A DNA stretch of 64,000 nt, from contig NZ_JACJGM010000027.1 of the NCBI RefSeq assembly GCF_015024225.1, positions 1-64,000 of the forward strand, written 5' to 3'. Positions 43,737-53,236 of the stretch are shown piece by piece. The position numbers and the translations under genes are program-made. The number at the start of each line of letters is the position of its first letter. The stretch's first letter is position 1. A model generated the notes under the pieces. That model searched no databases. It was not told where the DNA came from and saw only the letters and a list, made by a program, of their open reading frames with translations. This DNA is from Nocardioides lijunqiniae. Its GTDB lineage: Bacteria > Actinomycetota > Actinomycetes > Propionibacteriales > Nocardioidaceae.

Positions 43737-44875
43737 AGCCCGACGTCCGCGCGGATCTCGGCCACCGCGCCGGGCAGCACGGCCAGGAACCGCTCGACCT
43801 CCTCGGGGCTGGTGTCGCGGGCGAGGGAGAGCCGCACGTTGCCGTGCGTGAGGGCGCCCATGGCCGCCAGGACGTGGCTGGGCTCCAGCGTCGAGGCCGT
43901 GCAGGCCGAGCCGCTCGCGACGCCGAAGCCGTGGCGCCCCAGGGCGTGCACGAGCGCCTCGCCATCGACGTAGAGGAACGAGAAGGTCACGAGGTGGGGG
44001 AGCCGGTCGACGGGGTCGCCCACCACGTCGGTGTCGGGGATCTCGAGCACCGCCGCGCGCACCCGGTCGACCAGGGCGGCCTGGCGTGCGGCGGTCTCGT
44101 CGCGCTCGGCCACGACGGCCTGCAGCGCGGCAGCTGCGGCCAGGGCGGCCGGGACGTTCTCGAAGCCGCTCGCCCGGTCGTCGACGCGGTCGTCGCGCGG
44201 GAAGGGGCTGGTCCAGCGCGCGCCCTTGCGCACGAGCAGGACGCCGACGCCTGCCGGGCCTCCCCACTTGTGGGCCGACGCGGCGGCGGCCGACCATCCC
44301 GTCGGCAGCCCCACCCGGCCGGCGGCCGCACAGGCGTCCACGAACAGCGGGACGCCGGGGAGCCGCTCGGCGACGTCGCCGACCGGCTGGAGGGTCCCGA
44401 CCTCGTGGTTGGCGGCCTGCAGGGCGACGACCGCGGCGCCCTCGGACGCCGCGACCAGCTCGTCGACGAGGACCCGCCCCAGGGCGTCCACGGGCGCGGA
44501 GACCGTCTCGCCGGGCGCCCACGCGGCGGCGTGCAGCACCGCCGAGTGCTCGACCGCACTGTGCACGATCCGGTCCGAGACGCGAGCCCTGGCACGGTGC
44601 AGGCCGAGCAGGCCGCGATGCACGGCCTCGGTGCCCGAGGAGGTGAACGTGACCTCGTCGGGGCGCACCCCCAGCGCGTCGGCCAAGACGGCGCGCGCGT
44701 TGTCGAGCAGGAGGCGCGCGTTGCGCCCCGGGCGGTGCAGCCGCCGCGGGTCGGCGTAGCCCTGGTCAAGCGCGGCGAGGAGGGTGTCGCGAGCCGCCGG
44801 GTGGAGGGGCTCGGCGGACGCCGAGTCGAGGTACCCGCCGCCGGGTCCGGTGGCGGCGTCCGCGGGATTGGTCAC
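43733..44875 (-). CDS. Cysteine desulfurase (NifS/IscS-like)
   Basis: A PLP enzyme releasing sulfur from cysteine. The 380-residue protein has FTSSGTEAVHRGLLG, VEHSAVLHAA, ANHEVGTLQPV, FVDACAAAGR and the PLP lysine in ASAHKWGGPAG. The active cysteine is in GSACTASTLEPSHVL. A cysteine replaces the usual glutamine region in VDACAAAGR, a minor variation. GTG start, with TAGCCT 6 nt upstream. It is coupled to a TusA-type carrier. Confidence 0.93.
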   Translation of the reverse strand: MTNPADAATGPGGGYLDSASAEPLHPAARDTLLAALDQGYADPRRLHRPGRNARLLLDNARAVLADALGVRPDEVTFTSSGTEAVHRGLLGLHRARARVSDRIVHSAVEHSAVLHAAAWAPGETVSAPVDALGRVLVDELVAASEGAAVVALQAANHEVGTLQPVGDVAERLPGVPLFVDACAAAGRVGLPTGWSAAAASAHKWGGPAGVGVLLVRKGARWTSPFPRDDRVDDRASGFENVPAALAAAAALQAVVAERDETAARQAALVDRVRAAVLEIPDTDVVGDPVDRLPHLVTFSFLYVDGEALVHALGRHGFGVASGSACTASTLEPSHVLAAMGALTHGNVRLSLARDTSPEEVERFLAVLPGAVAEIRADVGL

Positions 44876-44881
44876 AGTCGG

Positions 44882-44887
44882 AGGCTA
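44882..44887 (-). promoter_or_regulatory. Probable -10 of the desulfurase operon (leaderless)
   Basis: TAGCCT on the minus strand ends 6 nt before the GTG at 44875. Confidence 0.5.
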
Positions 44888-44924
44888 CCGGCGACCCGGT
44901 CCGTCATCGGAGGCACGATTCGGA

Positions 44925-44930
44925 TAGTCT
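44925..44930 (+). promoter_or_regulatory. Candidate -10 of the ctaCDF operon
   Basis: TAGTCT inside the inverted repeat CGGA-TAGTCT-TCCG. Transcription would start near 44937, with AGAGGAAGG as the ctaC ribosome site. Confidence 0.45.
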
Positions 44931-44968
44931 TCCGAGTGTTCGTGACCGTCTGAGAGGAAGGCTCGTTC

Positions 44969-45844
44969 GTGGGTCTGCAACTCCCCGAGCGCAAGGCAGG
45001 ATCCGGCGTTCTCGGTCGCCGGCTGACGCTCCTCGCCCTGCTTGGCCTCGGCCTGCTCGCCCTCACCGGGTGCGGCTCCGACTCAGGTGAGTGGGAGCGC
45101 CTCGCCATGCCCGACCCGGGCACCGAGCAGGGTGAGTCCATTCTCGCCCTGTGGCAGGGCGCGTGGATCGCTGCGCTCATCACCGGCGTCGTCGTGTGGG
45201 GCCTGATCTTCTACGCCTCCTGGCACTTCCGCCGGCGCAGCGACGACGAGATCCCGATCCAGACGCGCTACAACCTGCCGCTGGAGATCTTCTACACGAT
45301 CTTCCCGGTCATCATGGTGATCGTCTTCTTCTCGCACACCGTCCGTGTGCAGAACGAGGTCCTCGACGACTCCCCGCCCGACAACACGATCACCGTCGTG
45401 GGGCAGCAGTGGAGCTGGACCTTCAACCACCCCTACGACGACGAGAACGTCTACGTCCAGGGTGACGGCAACACCATCCCGACCCTCTACCTCCCGGTCG
45501 GCGAGACGACGCGCTTCAACCTGGTCACCCCCGACGTCATCCACGACTTCGGCGTGCCCGGCTTCCTGATGAAGATGGACGTCGTCCCCGGCCAGATGAA
45601 CCACTACCAGGTGACCCCGACGCGCACCGGCGAGTACGCCGGCAAGTGCTTCGAGCTCTGCGGCACCTACCACTCGCGCATGCTGTTCAACGTCGAGGTC
45701 GTGACGCGCGCCGAGTACGACGACTACCTCGAGGGCCTCGCCGAGAACCCCGAGAACGTCAGCGAGGAGCCCGTCATCGGCGGCTCCTACGCCGACACTC
45801 CCGCCGGCCTGGAGTCCGACGAGTCCGAGAAGGGGGCCGAGTGA
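44969..45844 (+). CDS. ctaC: Cytochrome c oxidase subunit II (lipoprotein)
   Basis: Carries the CuA centre of the aa3 oxidase. The 291-residue precursor has a lipoprotein signal ending LLALTGC (Cys near residue 36), two helices (about 60-85 and 105-125), then the cupredoxin domain. CuA ligands are visible: His in [11 protein letters not shown], and [12 protein letters not shown] with two Cys, His and Met. The acidic C-terminal tail is long. GTG start after AGAGGAAGG. Confidence 0.96.
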   Translation: MGLQLPERKAGSGVLGRRLTLLALLGLGLLALTGCGSDSGEWERLAMPDPGTEQGESILALWQGAWIAALITGVVVWGLIFYASWHFRRRSDDEIPIQTRYNLPLEIFYTIFPVIMVIVFFSHTVRVQNEVLDDSPPDNTITVVGQQWSWTFNHPYDDENVYVQGDGNTIPTLYLPVGETTRFNLVTPDVIHDFGVPGFLMKMDVVPGQMNHYQVTPTRTGEYAGKCFELCGTYHSRMLFNVEVVTRAEYDDYLEGLAENPENVSEEPVIGGSYADTPAGLESDESEKGAE

Positions 45845-47631
45845 CCACCACCGCGGCGCGACCGACAGAGCCGACCGACCTGAGCGCCGGGCGCAAGCCC
45901 CTGGGTCAGCAGCTGGTCACGATCATGACCACGACCGATCACAAGCTGATCGGCAAGCTCTACCTGATCACGTCGTTCGCCTGGTTCATGGTCGGCGGCC
46001 TCATGGCCATGCTGATCCGCTCCGAGCTCGCCTACCCCGGCCAGCAGGTCGTCAACGAGGAGCTCTACAACCAGCTCTTCACGATGCACGGCACGATCAT
46101 GCTGCTGCTGTTCGCGACGCCGCTGTTCTTCGGGTTCGCCAACGTGATCATGCCGATCCAGATCGGCTCGCCCGACGTGGCGTTCCCGCGGCTCAACATG
46201 TTCAGCTACTGGCTGTTCCTCTTCGGCGGCCTGATCGCCGCGTCCGGCTTCCTGACGCCCCAGGGCGCGGCCGACTTCGGCTGGTTCGCCTACACCCCGC
46301 TCTCCGACGCGATCCGCTCGCCCGGCGTCGGCGGTGACCTGTGGATCATGGGTCTGTGGATGGCCGGTCTCGGCACGATCCTGGGTGCGGTCAACTTCAT
46401 CACCACGATCATCTGCATGCGCGCGCCCGGCATGACGATGTTCCGGATGCCGCTGTTCGTGTGGAACACGCTGATCACCAGTCTGCTGGTCCTGATCGCG
46501 TTCCCCGTGCTGGCCGGCGCGCTGCTCTCGCTCGAGGCCGACCGGATGCTCGGCGCCCACGTCTTCGACACCGCCCACGGCGGCGCGATCCTGTGGCAGC
46601 ACCTGTTCTGGTTCTTCGGGCACCCCGAGGTCTACATCATCGCGCTGCCGTTCTTCGGCATCGTGACCGAGATCCTCCCGGTCTTCAGCCGCAAGCCGAT
46701 CTTCGGCTACGTCGGCCTGGTCGGCGCCACCCTCGGCATCGCGATCCTGTCCGTCGCCGTGTGGGCCCACCACATGTTCGTGACGGGGTCGGTCAACCTG
46801 GCCTTCTTCTCCGGCATGACGTTCCTCATCGCGGTCCCGACCGGAGTGAAGTTCTTCAACTGGATCGGGACGATGTGGGGCGGGTCCATCTCGTTCGACA
46901 CGCCCATGCTCTGGTCGATCGGCTTCCTGACGACGTTCCTCTTCGGTGGCCTGACCGGCATCATCCTGGCCTCGCCGCCGCTCGACTTCCACGTGTCCGA
47001 CTCCTACTTCGTGGTGGCGCACTTCCACTACGTCGTGTTCGGCACGGTGGTGTTCGCGATGTTCGCGGGCTTCTACTTCTGGTGGCCGAAGATGACCGGC
47101 CGGATGCTCGACGAGCGCCTGGGCAAGGTCCACTTCTGGCTGCTCTTCGTGGGCTTCCACCTGACGTTCCTCGTGCAGCACTGGCTGGGCGTCGAGGGCA
47201 TGCCGCGGCGCTACGCCGACTACCTGCCGGGCGACGGGTTCACCGTGCTCAACCAGGTGTCCACGGTCGGAGCGTTCCTCCTGGGCGCCTCCACGCTGCC
47301 CTTCCTCTACAACGTCTACATCTCCCGGCGTTCGCCGCTGGTGGGCGTGGACGACCCGTGGGGCTGGGGCCGGTCGCTGGAGTGGGCCACGAGCTCGCCC
47401 CCGCCGCGCCACAACTTCGTGACGATCCCGCGGATCCGCTCGGAGTCGCCGGCGTTCGACCTGCACCACCCCGAGATCGCCGCGATCGAGCTGGACGAGA
47501 ACGCCTCGGCCCGCGACGGCGACTTCGCCGACGCCCCCGACATGGAGGGTCGCGAGCAGCTCATCGAGGAGAACCTGGACGGCGACACCGACCAGAGCCA
47601 GCGCCAGCGCCCGGAGGATGACGCTCGATGA
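45841..47631 (+). CDS. ctaD: Cytochrome c oxidase subunit I
   Basis: The catalytic heme-copper subunit. The 596-residue protein starts at a GTG overlapping the ctaC stop by 4 bp. Twelve helices are expected. Heme a ligand region LFTMHGTIM; CuB histidine with cross-linked tyrosine in WFFGHPEVY; CuB histidines in WAHHMF; heme ligands in [11 protein letters not shown]. The acidic C-terminal extension (about 560-596) is hydrophilic. Confidence 0.97.
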   Translation: MTTTAARPTEPTDLSAGRKPLGQQLVTIMTTTDHKLIGKLYLITSFAWFMVGGLMAMLIRSELAYPGQQVVNEELYNQLFTMHGTIMLLLFATPLFFGFANVIMPIQIGSPDVAFPRLNMFSYWLFLFGGLIAASGFLTPQGAADFGWFAYTPLSDAIRSPGVGGDLWIMGLWMAGLGTILGAVNFITTIICMRAPGMTMFRMPLFVWNTLITSLLVLIAFPVLAGALLSLEADRMLGAHVFDTAHGGAILWQHLFWFFGHPEVYIIALPFFGIVTEILPVFSRKPIFGYVGLVGATLGIAILSVAVWAHHMFVTGSVNLAFFSGMTFLIAVPTGVKFFNWIGTMWGGSISFDTPMLWSIGFLTTFLFGGLTGIILASPPLDFHVSDSYFVVAHFHYVVFGTVVFAMFAGFYFWWPKMTGRMLDERLGKVHFWLLFVGFHLTFLVQHWLGVEGMPRRYADYLPGDGFTVLNQVSTVGAFLLGASTLPFLYNVYISRRSPLVGVDDPWGWGRSLEWATSSPPPRHNFVTIPRIRSESPAFDLHHPEIAAIELDENASARDGDFADAPDMEGREQLIEENLDGDTDQSQRQRPEDDAR

Positions 47632-48044
47632 AGTCCGAGACCTGGATCTTCGCCATCTGCACCGTCTTCCTGGTGCTGGTGACGCCGGCCTACTGGTTCA
47701 TCACGGACGGGTCCGACAAGGGCCCGGACTGGACCGGCACGTCCGCGCTGACGATGACGGCGCTGCTGACGCTCATGGTCGCCCTCTACCTCGGCTTCCA
47801 CGCCCGGAAGATGGACCCGCGTCCCGAGGACCGCAAGGACGCCGAGATCGCGGACGGTGCCGGCGAGCTCGGCTTCTTCCCGCCCTACAGCTGGTGGCCC
47901 CTGTGGTGTGCCCTCACGCTCGGCGTGATGGTGGCCGGGGTGGCCGCCGGTGCCTGGTGGCTGGTCATCATCGGCAGCGTCCTGGGTGCGATCGCGCTCA
48001 GCGGCCTGGTCTTCGAGTACTACCGCGGCGAGCACGCCCACTGA
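47628..48044 (+). CDS. ctaF: Cytochrome c oxidase subunit IV (actinobacterial CtaF)
   Basis: A 138-residue membrane protein with four hydrophobic segments (about 5-25, 40-58, 90-108, 110-130). It starts [24 protein letters not shown] and ends [10 protein letters not shown], matching the actinobacterial subunit IV. It overlaps the ctaD stop by 4 bp (ATGA). Confidence 0.93.
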   Translation: MKSETWIFAICTVFLVLVTPAYWFITDGSDKGPDWTGTSALTMTALLTLMVALYLGFHARKMDPRPEDRKDAEIADGAGELGFFPPYSWWPLWCALTLGVMVAGVAAGAWWLVIIGSVLGAIALSGLVFEYYRGEHAH

Positions 48045-48164
48045 CCGTCGGGGCGCGCGCACGCCCCGGTGATCCAGGATTCTCGGCCTCGCCGCGTATC
48101 CTGGCTGCGGTCGACCGCACGGTCGGCCCCTGTCGCGTCCAGCAACATCTCCGGGAGTTCCACC

Positions 48165-49388
48165 ATGTCCAGCCGCCGCCTGGTCGGCGCCTCCGCGCTG
48201 CTCCTCGCCAGCCTCACCCTCGCCGCCTGCGACGCCGGGTCGGCGCTCTCGGGTGATCCCGACGACGGGTCGTCGAGCTCCTCGGGGGCCTCGGGCGGCT
48301 CTGGCGGCGCGGACGCAGCGGGGCAGAAGCCCGCGGGCCGCGTGGCCACCAACGTCAAGCGCGGTGCCACGGTGGGTGTCGACAGGGTCGTGCAGGTCAC
48401 CGCGAAGGACGCCCGTCTGACGTCCGTCACTCTCTCGTCGGCCTCCGGTGCCGTCGACGGGGCGATCGCCGACGACGGCGCCCGCTGGACCGCCTCCGAC
48501 CGCCTGGAGCCGGGGGAGACCTACACGGTCAAGGCCCTTGCGGAGGGCGCCGACGGCAAGCCCGTCCGGCGTACGTCGCGCTTCGAGACGTCCCCGCTCT
48601 CGCTCGAGCAGCAGACCTACCCGTCGGTGTCGCCGCTGGCGGGGGAGACCGTCGGCGTCGGGATGCCGGTCGTCGTCTCCTTCGACGTGCCCGTGACCGA
48701 CCAGGCGGAGTTCGAGCGGCACATGACGGTGACCTCGAAGCCCGCCCAGCGCGGCACCTGGCACTGGCTGAGCGCCACCGAGGCGCACTGGCGCCCCGCG
48801 ATGTACTGGCAGGCCGGCACGAAGGTCTCCGTGGCGGTCGACGTCAACGGCGTCGCCGCCGGCAACGGCATCTACGGGCAGGAGGACCGCGTGGTCGACT
48901 TCGAGGTCGGCGACGCCCACGTCTACAAGGTCAACGCCAAGACCCACCAGATGAAGGTCTACTCCAACGGCAAGCTGCTGCGCACCCTGCCCATCACGAC
49001 GGGCAAGCCCGGCTTCACCACCCGCTCCGGCACGAAGGTGATCCTGGAGAAGTTCGACCGCAAGCGGATGAACTCCGAGACGGTCGGCATCGCGGCCGGC
49101 AGCGCCGAGGCCTACGACATCGACGACGTCCAGTGGGCCATGCGCGTCACCTACTCCGGCGAGTTCATCCACGCCGCCCCCTGGTCGACCGGCTCCCAGG
49201 GTCACGCCAACGTCTCCCACGGCTGCACCGGCATGAGCACCGCCGACGCCGGCTGGCTCTACGACCTCTCCCGCCGCGGCGACGTCGTCGAGTACACCGG
49301 CACCGACCGCCCCATGACCCTCGACAACGGCTACGGCGACTGGAACGCCTCCTTCAAGGACTACGCCCAAGGCTCCGCCCTCCGCTGA
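48165..49388 (+). CDS. L,D-transpeptidase, lipoprotein
   Basis: Cross-links peptidoglycan (3-3 links). The 407-residue precursor has a lipoprotein signal ending TLAACDAG, a Ser/Gly-rich linker (about 30-55), two Ig-like domains (about 60-270) and a C-terminal YkuD domain. The catalytic motif is HGCTGMS with the upstream histidine in GEFIHAAPWS. This layout matches the mycobacterial LdtMt2 class. ATG 48165 has GGGAG upstream; the frame is open further back but lacks a signal. Confidence 0.93.
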   Translation: MSSRRLVGASALLLASLTLAACDAGSALSGDPDDGSSSSSGASGGSGGADAAGQKPAGRVATNVKRGATVGVDRVVQVTAKDARLTSVTLSSASGAVDGAIADDGARWTASDRLEPGETYTVKALAEGADGKPVRRTSRFETSPLSLEQQTYPSVSPLAGETVGVGMPVVVSFDVPVTDQAEFERHMTVTSKPAQRGTWHWLSATEAHWRPAMYWQAGTKVSVAVDVNGVAAGNGIYGQEDRVVDFEVGDAHVYKVNAKTHQMKVYSNGKLLRTLPITTGKPGFTTRSGTKVILEKFDRKRMNSETVGIAAGSAEAYDIDDVQWAMRVTYSGEFIHAAPWSTGSQGHANVSHGCTGMSTADAGWLYDLSRRGDVVEYTGTDRPMTLDNGYGDWNASFKDYAQGSALR

Positions 49389-49399
49389 CCATGGCTTTC

Positions 49400-49492
49400 G
49401 GTGGTTGAGGTGCGCGCGCCAGCGAGCCTCGAAACCACTTACCGGTGGTCGAGCAGTGAGGAGCGCCAGCGACGAGCGCCCGTCGAGACCCC
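49400..49492 (+). repeat. Short repeats A and B, forward copy 3
   Basis: Repeat A (49400-49438, with a GCGCGCGCC variant centre) and repeat B (49444-49492), starting 11 bp after the L,D-transpeptidase stop. Confidence 0.9.
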
Positions 49493-49513
49493 GTGAGCCG
49501 AACGCCGACGTTC

Positions 49514-49552
49514 GGTGGTTGAGGTGCGAGCGCAGCGAGCCTCGAAACCACC
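49514..49552 (+). repeat. Short repeat A, forward copy 4
   Basis: A full A unit directly before the long element, without a following B unit. Confidence 0.9.
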
Positions 49553-49555
49553 CGC

Positions 49556-49725
49556 CTGTGCGGGGCTGGTGTTGGCCCGCGCGCTAGCAGCCCGGGTCTC
49601 GGCGTCAAGGAGCTTCGCCCGCTTCGCGGCGGCTTCGCCGTCCTTGACTCCGAGCCTCTCCCGGGCTGCTGTGGCGGCGCACGGGCGGCGGCGGCTTCGC
49701 CGCGCCGCCCGCAACAGCGCGGGCC
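49556..49725 (+). repeat. Long structured element, copy 2 (divergent)
   Basis: The most divergent copy, yet all main stems are kept. P1: GGCCCGCGC with its complement (49574-49582, 49717-49725). P2: AGCAGCCCGGG with its complement (49586-49596, 49660-49670), extended by CTCGG/CCGAG (49598-49602, 49650-49654), GTCAAGGA/TCCTTGAC (49604-49611, 49641-49648) and CGGC-TTC-GCCG (49630-49640). P3 is a GGGCGGCGG-type stem between 49683 and 49710. It faces copy 3 tail to tail. Confidence 0.83.
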
Positions 49726-49740
49726 CTGCCTATCGGTCAC

Positions 49741-50055
49741 CTATGTCGGCAGTTCGAGCCTGACGCCGAGCTCTCGACGCTCGGTCAGCCTGGTGTGGTG
49801 ACGAACTGCCGACGCTGAGTGTCGGTCGTCGCACCACCAGTCACACCAGCCTCATGAGGAGGGGTGCCGCGCTTTGCGCGGGCGGCGCGGGCGGAGCCCG
49901 TGTCGCCCCGTGCGCCGTCAAGCCGGTCGAGAGAGGCTCCGGGTCAAGGACGACCGCGGGCCGCCGCGAAGCGGGCGAAGCTCCTTGACGCGGAGACGCG
50001 ACCGGCTACGCGCGCGGCACCCCAGTCCGGCCCCGAGGAGACAGCCAGAGGTGCA
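49741..50055 (-). repeat. Long structured element, copy 3 (inverted)
   Basis: The element in reverse orientation. P1: 49861-49872 with 50012-50023. P2: 49921-49929 with 49999-50007. GTCAAGGA stem 49943-49950; terminal hairpin 49951-49963, which pairs fully (with one G-U) only in the element's own sense. P4, TCGGCAGTT/AACTGCCGA (49746-49754, 49804-49812), lies between the two copies and may serve both. Confidence 0.85.
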
Positions 50056-50104
50056 GGGGTCTCGACGGGCGCTCGTCGCTGGCGCTCCTCGCTGCTCGAC
50101 CACC
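50056..50104 (-). repeat. Short repeat B, inverted
   Basis: A full B unit in reverse, directly joined to the inverted long element just as forward B units adjoin forward long elements. Confidence 0.9.
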
Positions 50105-50120
50105 GGTCGGGTGCGGCGGC

Positions 50121-50235
50121 GTGGTTTCGAGGCTCGCTTCGCTCGCACCTCAACCACCGTGGGTCGCCGCTGGGCGGTCGGGTCACCGGGTCTCGACGGG
50201 CGCTCGTCGCTGGCGCTCCTCACTGCTCGACCACC
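50121..50235 (-). repeat. Short repeats A and B, inverted tandem unit 1
   Basis: Reverse A (50121-50158) and reverse B (50188-50235), with the spacer CGTGGGTCGCCGCTGGGCGG in part conserved in the next unit. Confidence 0.9.
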
Positions 50236-50241
50236 GGAGGC

Positions 50242-50356
50242 GTGGTTTCGAGGCTCGCTTCGCTCGCACCTCAACCACCGTGGGTCGCCCCTGGGCGGTC
50301 GGGTCACGGGGTCTCGACGGGCGCTCGTCGCTGGCGCTCCTCACTGCTCGACCACC
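50242..50356 (-). repeat. Short repeats A and B, inverted tandem unit 2
   Basis: Reverse A (50242-50279) and reverse B (50318-50356). The spacer is nearly identical to unit 1, so this pair arose by local tandem duplication of about 120-130 bp. Confidence 0.9.
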
Positions 50357-50383
50357 GACGCTGGGGGAGGGGCCGAAATGACA

Positions 50384-50414
50384 CTGACCCGCCCGAGAGG
50401 CTCGGGCGGGTCAG
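50384..50414 (-). terminator. Terminator of the ctaE-qcrCAB operon
   Basis: A perfect 14-bp stem, CTGACCCGCCCGAG with its complement (50384-50397, 50401-50414), with a 3-nt loop, 16 bp beyond the qcrB stop. Confidence 0.85.
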
Positions 50415-50429
50415 CGGTGGTGCGGTGGG

Positions 50430-52181
50430 TCAGTGGTCGCCGCGAAGGTTCTCGCCGTCGACCGCGTGGTGACCGTCGAACTGGTGTCCGTCGGCGGGCT
50501 GGCCGTCGAGGGAGGCCTGGAGCTCGTGCTCGTGGTCCGCGTGGTGGTGGGCGGCCTCGAGCTCCTCCTTGGTCACCGGCTGCACGTTGTCGGCGTACAT
50601 CAGCGTCGACAGCTTGGCGCGCAGGCCGTCGAAGCGACCACGCTTGGCCGGCACGCCGTTCGCGTCGGTCTCGTCGCCCGGGGTCCAGACCTCCTCGCGC
50701 TCACGCGCGGTGAGGGTGTAGGCCTCGGTCTCGTTGACCGGCAGGTGCCGCTCGGAGTAGCCGCCCTCGGCCGAGCGCATGATGATGCCCGTCTCGTAGC
50801 CGTGGAGGAGCTTCTGCTCGTCGTGGCGCTGGAGCGAGATGCACCAACGGCGCGTGATGATGAACGCGATCACCGGCCCGATGAACACCGCAGCACGCAT
50901 GAAGTACGTGATCTGGTTGATGCTCAGGTGCAGCTTGATGGCGATGATGTCGTTGCCGCCCGCAGCCCACATGAGGCCGTAGAACGTCATCAGCGCGACC
51001 ATGACCGCGGTCCGGGTCGGAGCGTTGCGGGGACGCTGCAGCAGGTGGTGGTCCCGCTTGTCGCCGGTGATCCAGGACTCCAGGAACGGCAGCATCATCA
51101 GGATCGTGAACATCAGTCCGGGCAGCACGATGATCGGCAGGAAGACGTTCCAGGACAGGGTGACGCCCCAGAAGTGGGACTCCCATCCCGGCATGATCCG
51201 CAGCGCGCCGTCGGGCCAGCCCATGTACCAGTCAGGTTGCGAGCCCGCCGTCACCTTCGTGGGGTCGTAGGGCCCGAACTTCCACACCGGGTTGATCGTC
51301 AGCAGACCACCCATGAGGGCGCTCACGCCGAAGACGATGAAGAAGAAGCCGCCGGCCTTGGCCGCGTAGACGGGGAGCATCGGGAACCCGACGACATTCT
51401 CCTCGGTGCGTCCGGGGCCGGGCCACTGCGTGTGCTTGTGGTAGACGAGCAGCAGCATGTGGGCCGCGATCAGCGCCAGCAGGATGCCCGGGATCAGCAG
51501 CACGTGGACGGTGTAGAGGCGGGGGATGATCGACTCGCCCGGGAACTCGCCGCCGAACAGGAAGAACGACATGTAGGTACCGACGACGGGCATCGACTTC
51601 ATGAAGCCGTCGGCGGCGCGGATGCCGGTGCCGGAGAGCAGGTCGTCGGGGAGCGAGTAGCCGGTGAAGCCCTCGAGCGTGCCGAGCAGCAGCAGCAGGC
51701 TGCCGATGACCCAGTTGAGCTCACGCGGCTTGCGGAACGCGCCCGTGAAGTAGACGCGGAGCAGGTGGATCATCATCGAGGCGATGAACAGCATCGCCGC
51801 CCAGTGGTGCATCTGCCGCATGAGCAGACCGCCACGGACGTCGAAGGAGAGTCTGAGCGTCGAGGCCATGGCCTCGGACATCTCCACCCCGCGCAGGGGG
51901 TTGTAAGACCCCTGGTACTCGACCTCACCCATGCTCGGCGTGTACCACAGCGTGAGGAAGACACCGCTCAGGAGCAGGACGACGAAGCTCCACAGCGCGA
52001 TCTCGCCGAGCATGAACGACCAGTGGTCGGGGAAGACCTTCCGCAGGTTCTTCTTCATCAGGGTGCCGAGCCCCAGGCGCTCGTCGGCCCAGTTGGCGAC
52101 GACGCCCGCCTTGCCCGGCTTCTTCGGCGTGGCGGCGGTCCCGGCGTTGGTGTCGGCGACCTTGCTGGTATCGACGCTCAT
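50430..52181 (-). CDS. qcrB: Cytochrome bc1 complex cytochrome b subunit
   Basis: Oxidises menaquinol in the bcc complex. The ATG at 52181 gives 583 residues (MSVDTSKVADTN). Heme b ligand histidines lie in MHHWAAMLFIASMMIHLL and in LYTVHVLLIPG...IAAHMLLL. The Qo-site region has the PDWYMGWPDG motif. The C-terminal extension (about 470-583) is hydrophilic and His-rich at the very end (HHHADHEHE). The start shares one base with the qcrA stop (TGATG). Confidence 0.96.
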   Translation of the reverse strand: MSVDTSKVADTNAGTAATPKKPGKAGVVANWADERLGLGTLMKKNLRKVFPDHWSFMLGEIALWSFVVLLLSGVFLTLWYTPSMGEVEYQGSYNPLRGVEMSEAMASTLRLSFDVRGGLLMRQMHHWAAMLFIASMMIHLLRVYFTGAFRKPRELNWVIGSLLLLLGTLEGFTGYSLPDDLLSGTGIRAADGFMKSMPVVGTYMSFFLFGGEFPGESIIPRLYTVHVLLIPGILLALIAAHMLLLVYHKHTQWPGPGRTEENVVGFPMLPVYAAKAGGFFFIVFGVSALMGGLLTINPVWKFGPYDPTKVTAGSQPDWYMGWPDGALRIMPGWESHFWGVTLSWNVFLPIIVLPGLMFTILMMLPFLESWITGDKRDHHLLQRPRNAPTRTAVMVALMTFYGLMWAAGGNDIIAIKLHLSINQITYFMRAAVFIGPVIAFIITRRWCISLQRHDEQKLLHGYETGIIMRSAEGGYSERHLPVNETEAYTLTAREREEVWTPGDETDANGVPAKRGRFDGLRAKLSTLMYADNVQPVTKEELEAAHHHADHEHELQASLDGQPADGHQFDGHHAVDGENLRGDH

Positions 52182-53236
52182 CAGCCACGCTCCCAAAAGC
52201 TTGGTCCCACGGGTTCGGTGAAGTCGCTCTGGGCGACGAGGAAGCCCTCTTCGTCGACCATCAGCGGCAGCTGGGGAAGGGCCCGTGCCGCAGGACCGAA
52301 CACGACCTTCCCCGAGTCGGCCAGGTCGAACGTGGACTGGTGGCAGGGGCACAGCAGGTGGTGGGTCTTGCGCTCGTTGAGCGAGATGGGGCACCCGACG
52401 TGCGTGCAGATCTTCGAGTAGCAGACGATGCCGTCGACGGACCAGTTCTCACGGCCCTTGCCGGGCGTGATGTCCGAGGGGTCCATGCGGAGCAGGATGA
52501 CGGCGGCCTTGGACTTGGCCACCTGCAGCTCCACGCCGTGCAGGACGTGCTCGCCGTCCTCGTCGACCGCGAACACGATCTCGGGCTCGGCGTTGACCAG
52601 GTCGCCGATCTCCAGGTCGGCCTGGTTGATCGGGGTGCCCACGACGTCGCGGACGACACGCATGCCCTTCTCCCAGACCGTGCTGTAGAGCTTGTTGCCG
52701 GGCAGCGGGCCCAGGTCGCGCAGCATCACGATGGCCGGGAGGCCGAGCAGGCCGACCGCGCCGAGCAGCGAGTTGCGCACGAGCGGGCGCCGGCCGATGC
52801 CGGACTCCTCGGCACCGAGGGCGAGGGCCTTGAGCGTCTCCTCGCGGTCCTCGTCGGAGGAGCGGGCGGGGTGACGCATCTCCGAGATCTCGTGGTCGCC
52901 CATGAGCTTGCGGGCCCACTGGATGATGCCGATGCCGATGAACAGCAGCGCGCCACCGAGCGTGGAGCCCAGTGCGATCGTGGAGGCGCCGAAGCCGGCG
53001 AACGTCGTGTGGTTGTCGCCGACGTCGAGGGTGAAGTAGGAGACGAGGAAGAGCAGCACGCAGACCGAGGAGAGGCCGAACAGCGTCGCGACCTGGCGCT
53101 CCGCGCGCTTGGCGAGACGCTCGTCGACGTCGGTGGGACGCCAGGTGTGCTCGGGAAGACCCGGGTCCGGGATCGCCGGCAGGTTCTTCTCCGAGTCGGC
53201 CGCGCGGGTCACGTCCCGGCCGTGGTCGATGCTCAC
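52181..53236 (-). CDS. qcrA: Cytochrome bc1 complex Rieske iron-sulfur subunit
   Basis: Transfers electrons from quinol to the cytochrome c subunit. The 351-residue protein has three N-terminal helices (about 48-70, 85-105, 155-175), the actinobacterial arrangement. The Rieske domain has cluster ligands in CTHVGCPI and CPCHQSTFD. GTG start overlapping the qcrC stop by 4 bp. Confidence 0.96.
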   Translation of the reverse strand: MSIDHGRDVTRAADSEKNLPAIPDPGLPEHTWRPTDVDERLAKRAERQVATLFGLSSVCVLLFLVSYFTLDVGDNHTTFAGFGASTIALGSTLGGALLFIGIGIIQWARKLMGDHEISEMRHPARSSDEDREETLKALALGAEESGIGRRPLVRNSLLGAVGLLGLPAIVMLRDLGPLPGNKLYSTVWEKGMRVVRDVVGTPINQADLEIGDLVNAEPEIVFAVDEDGEHVLHGVELQVAKSKAAVILLRMDPSDITPGKGRENWSVDGIVCYSKICTHVGCPISLNERKTHHLLCPCHQSTFDLADSGKVVFGPAARALPQLPLMVDEEGFLVAQSDFTEPVGPSFWERG

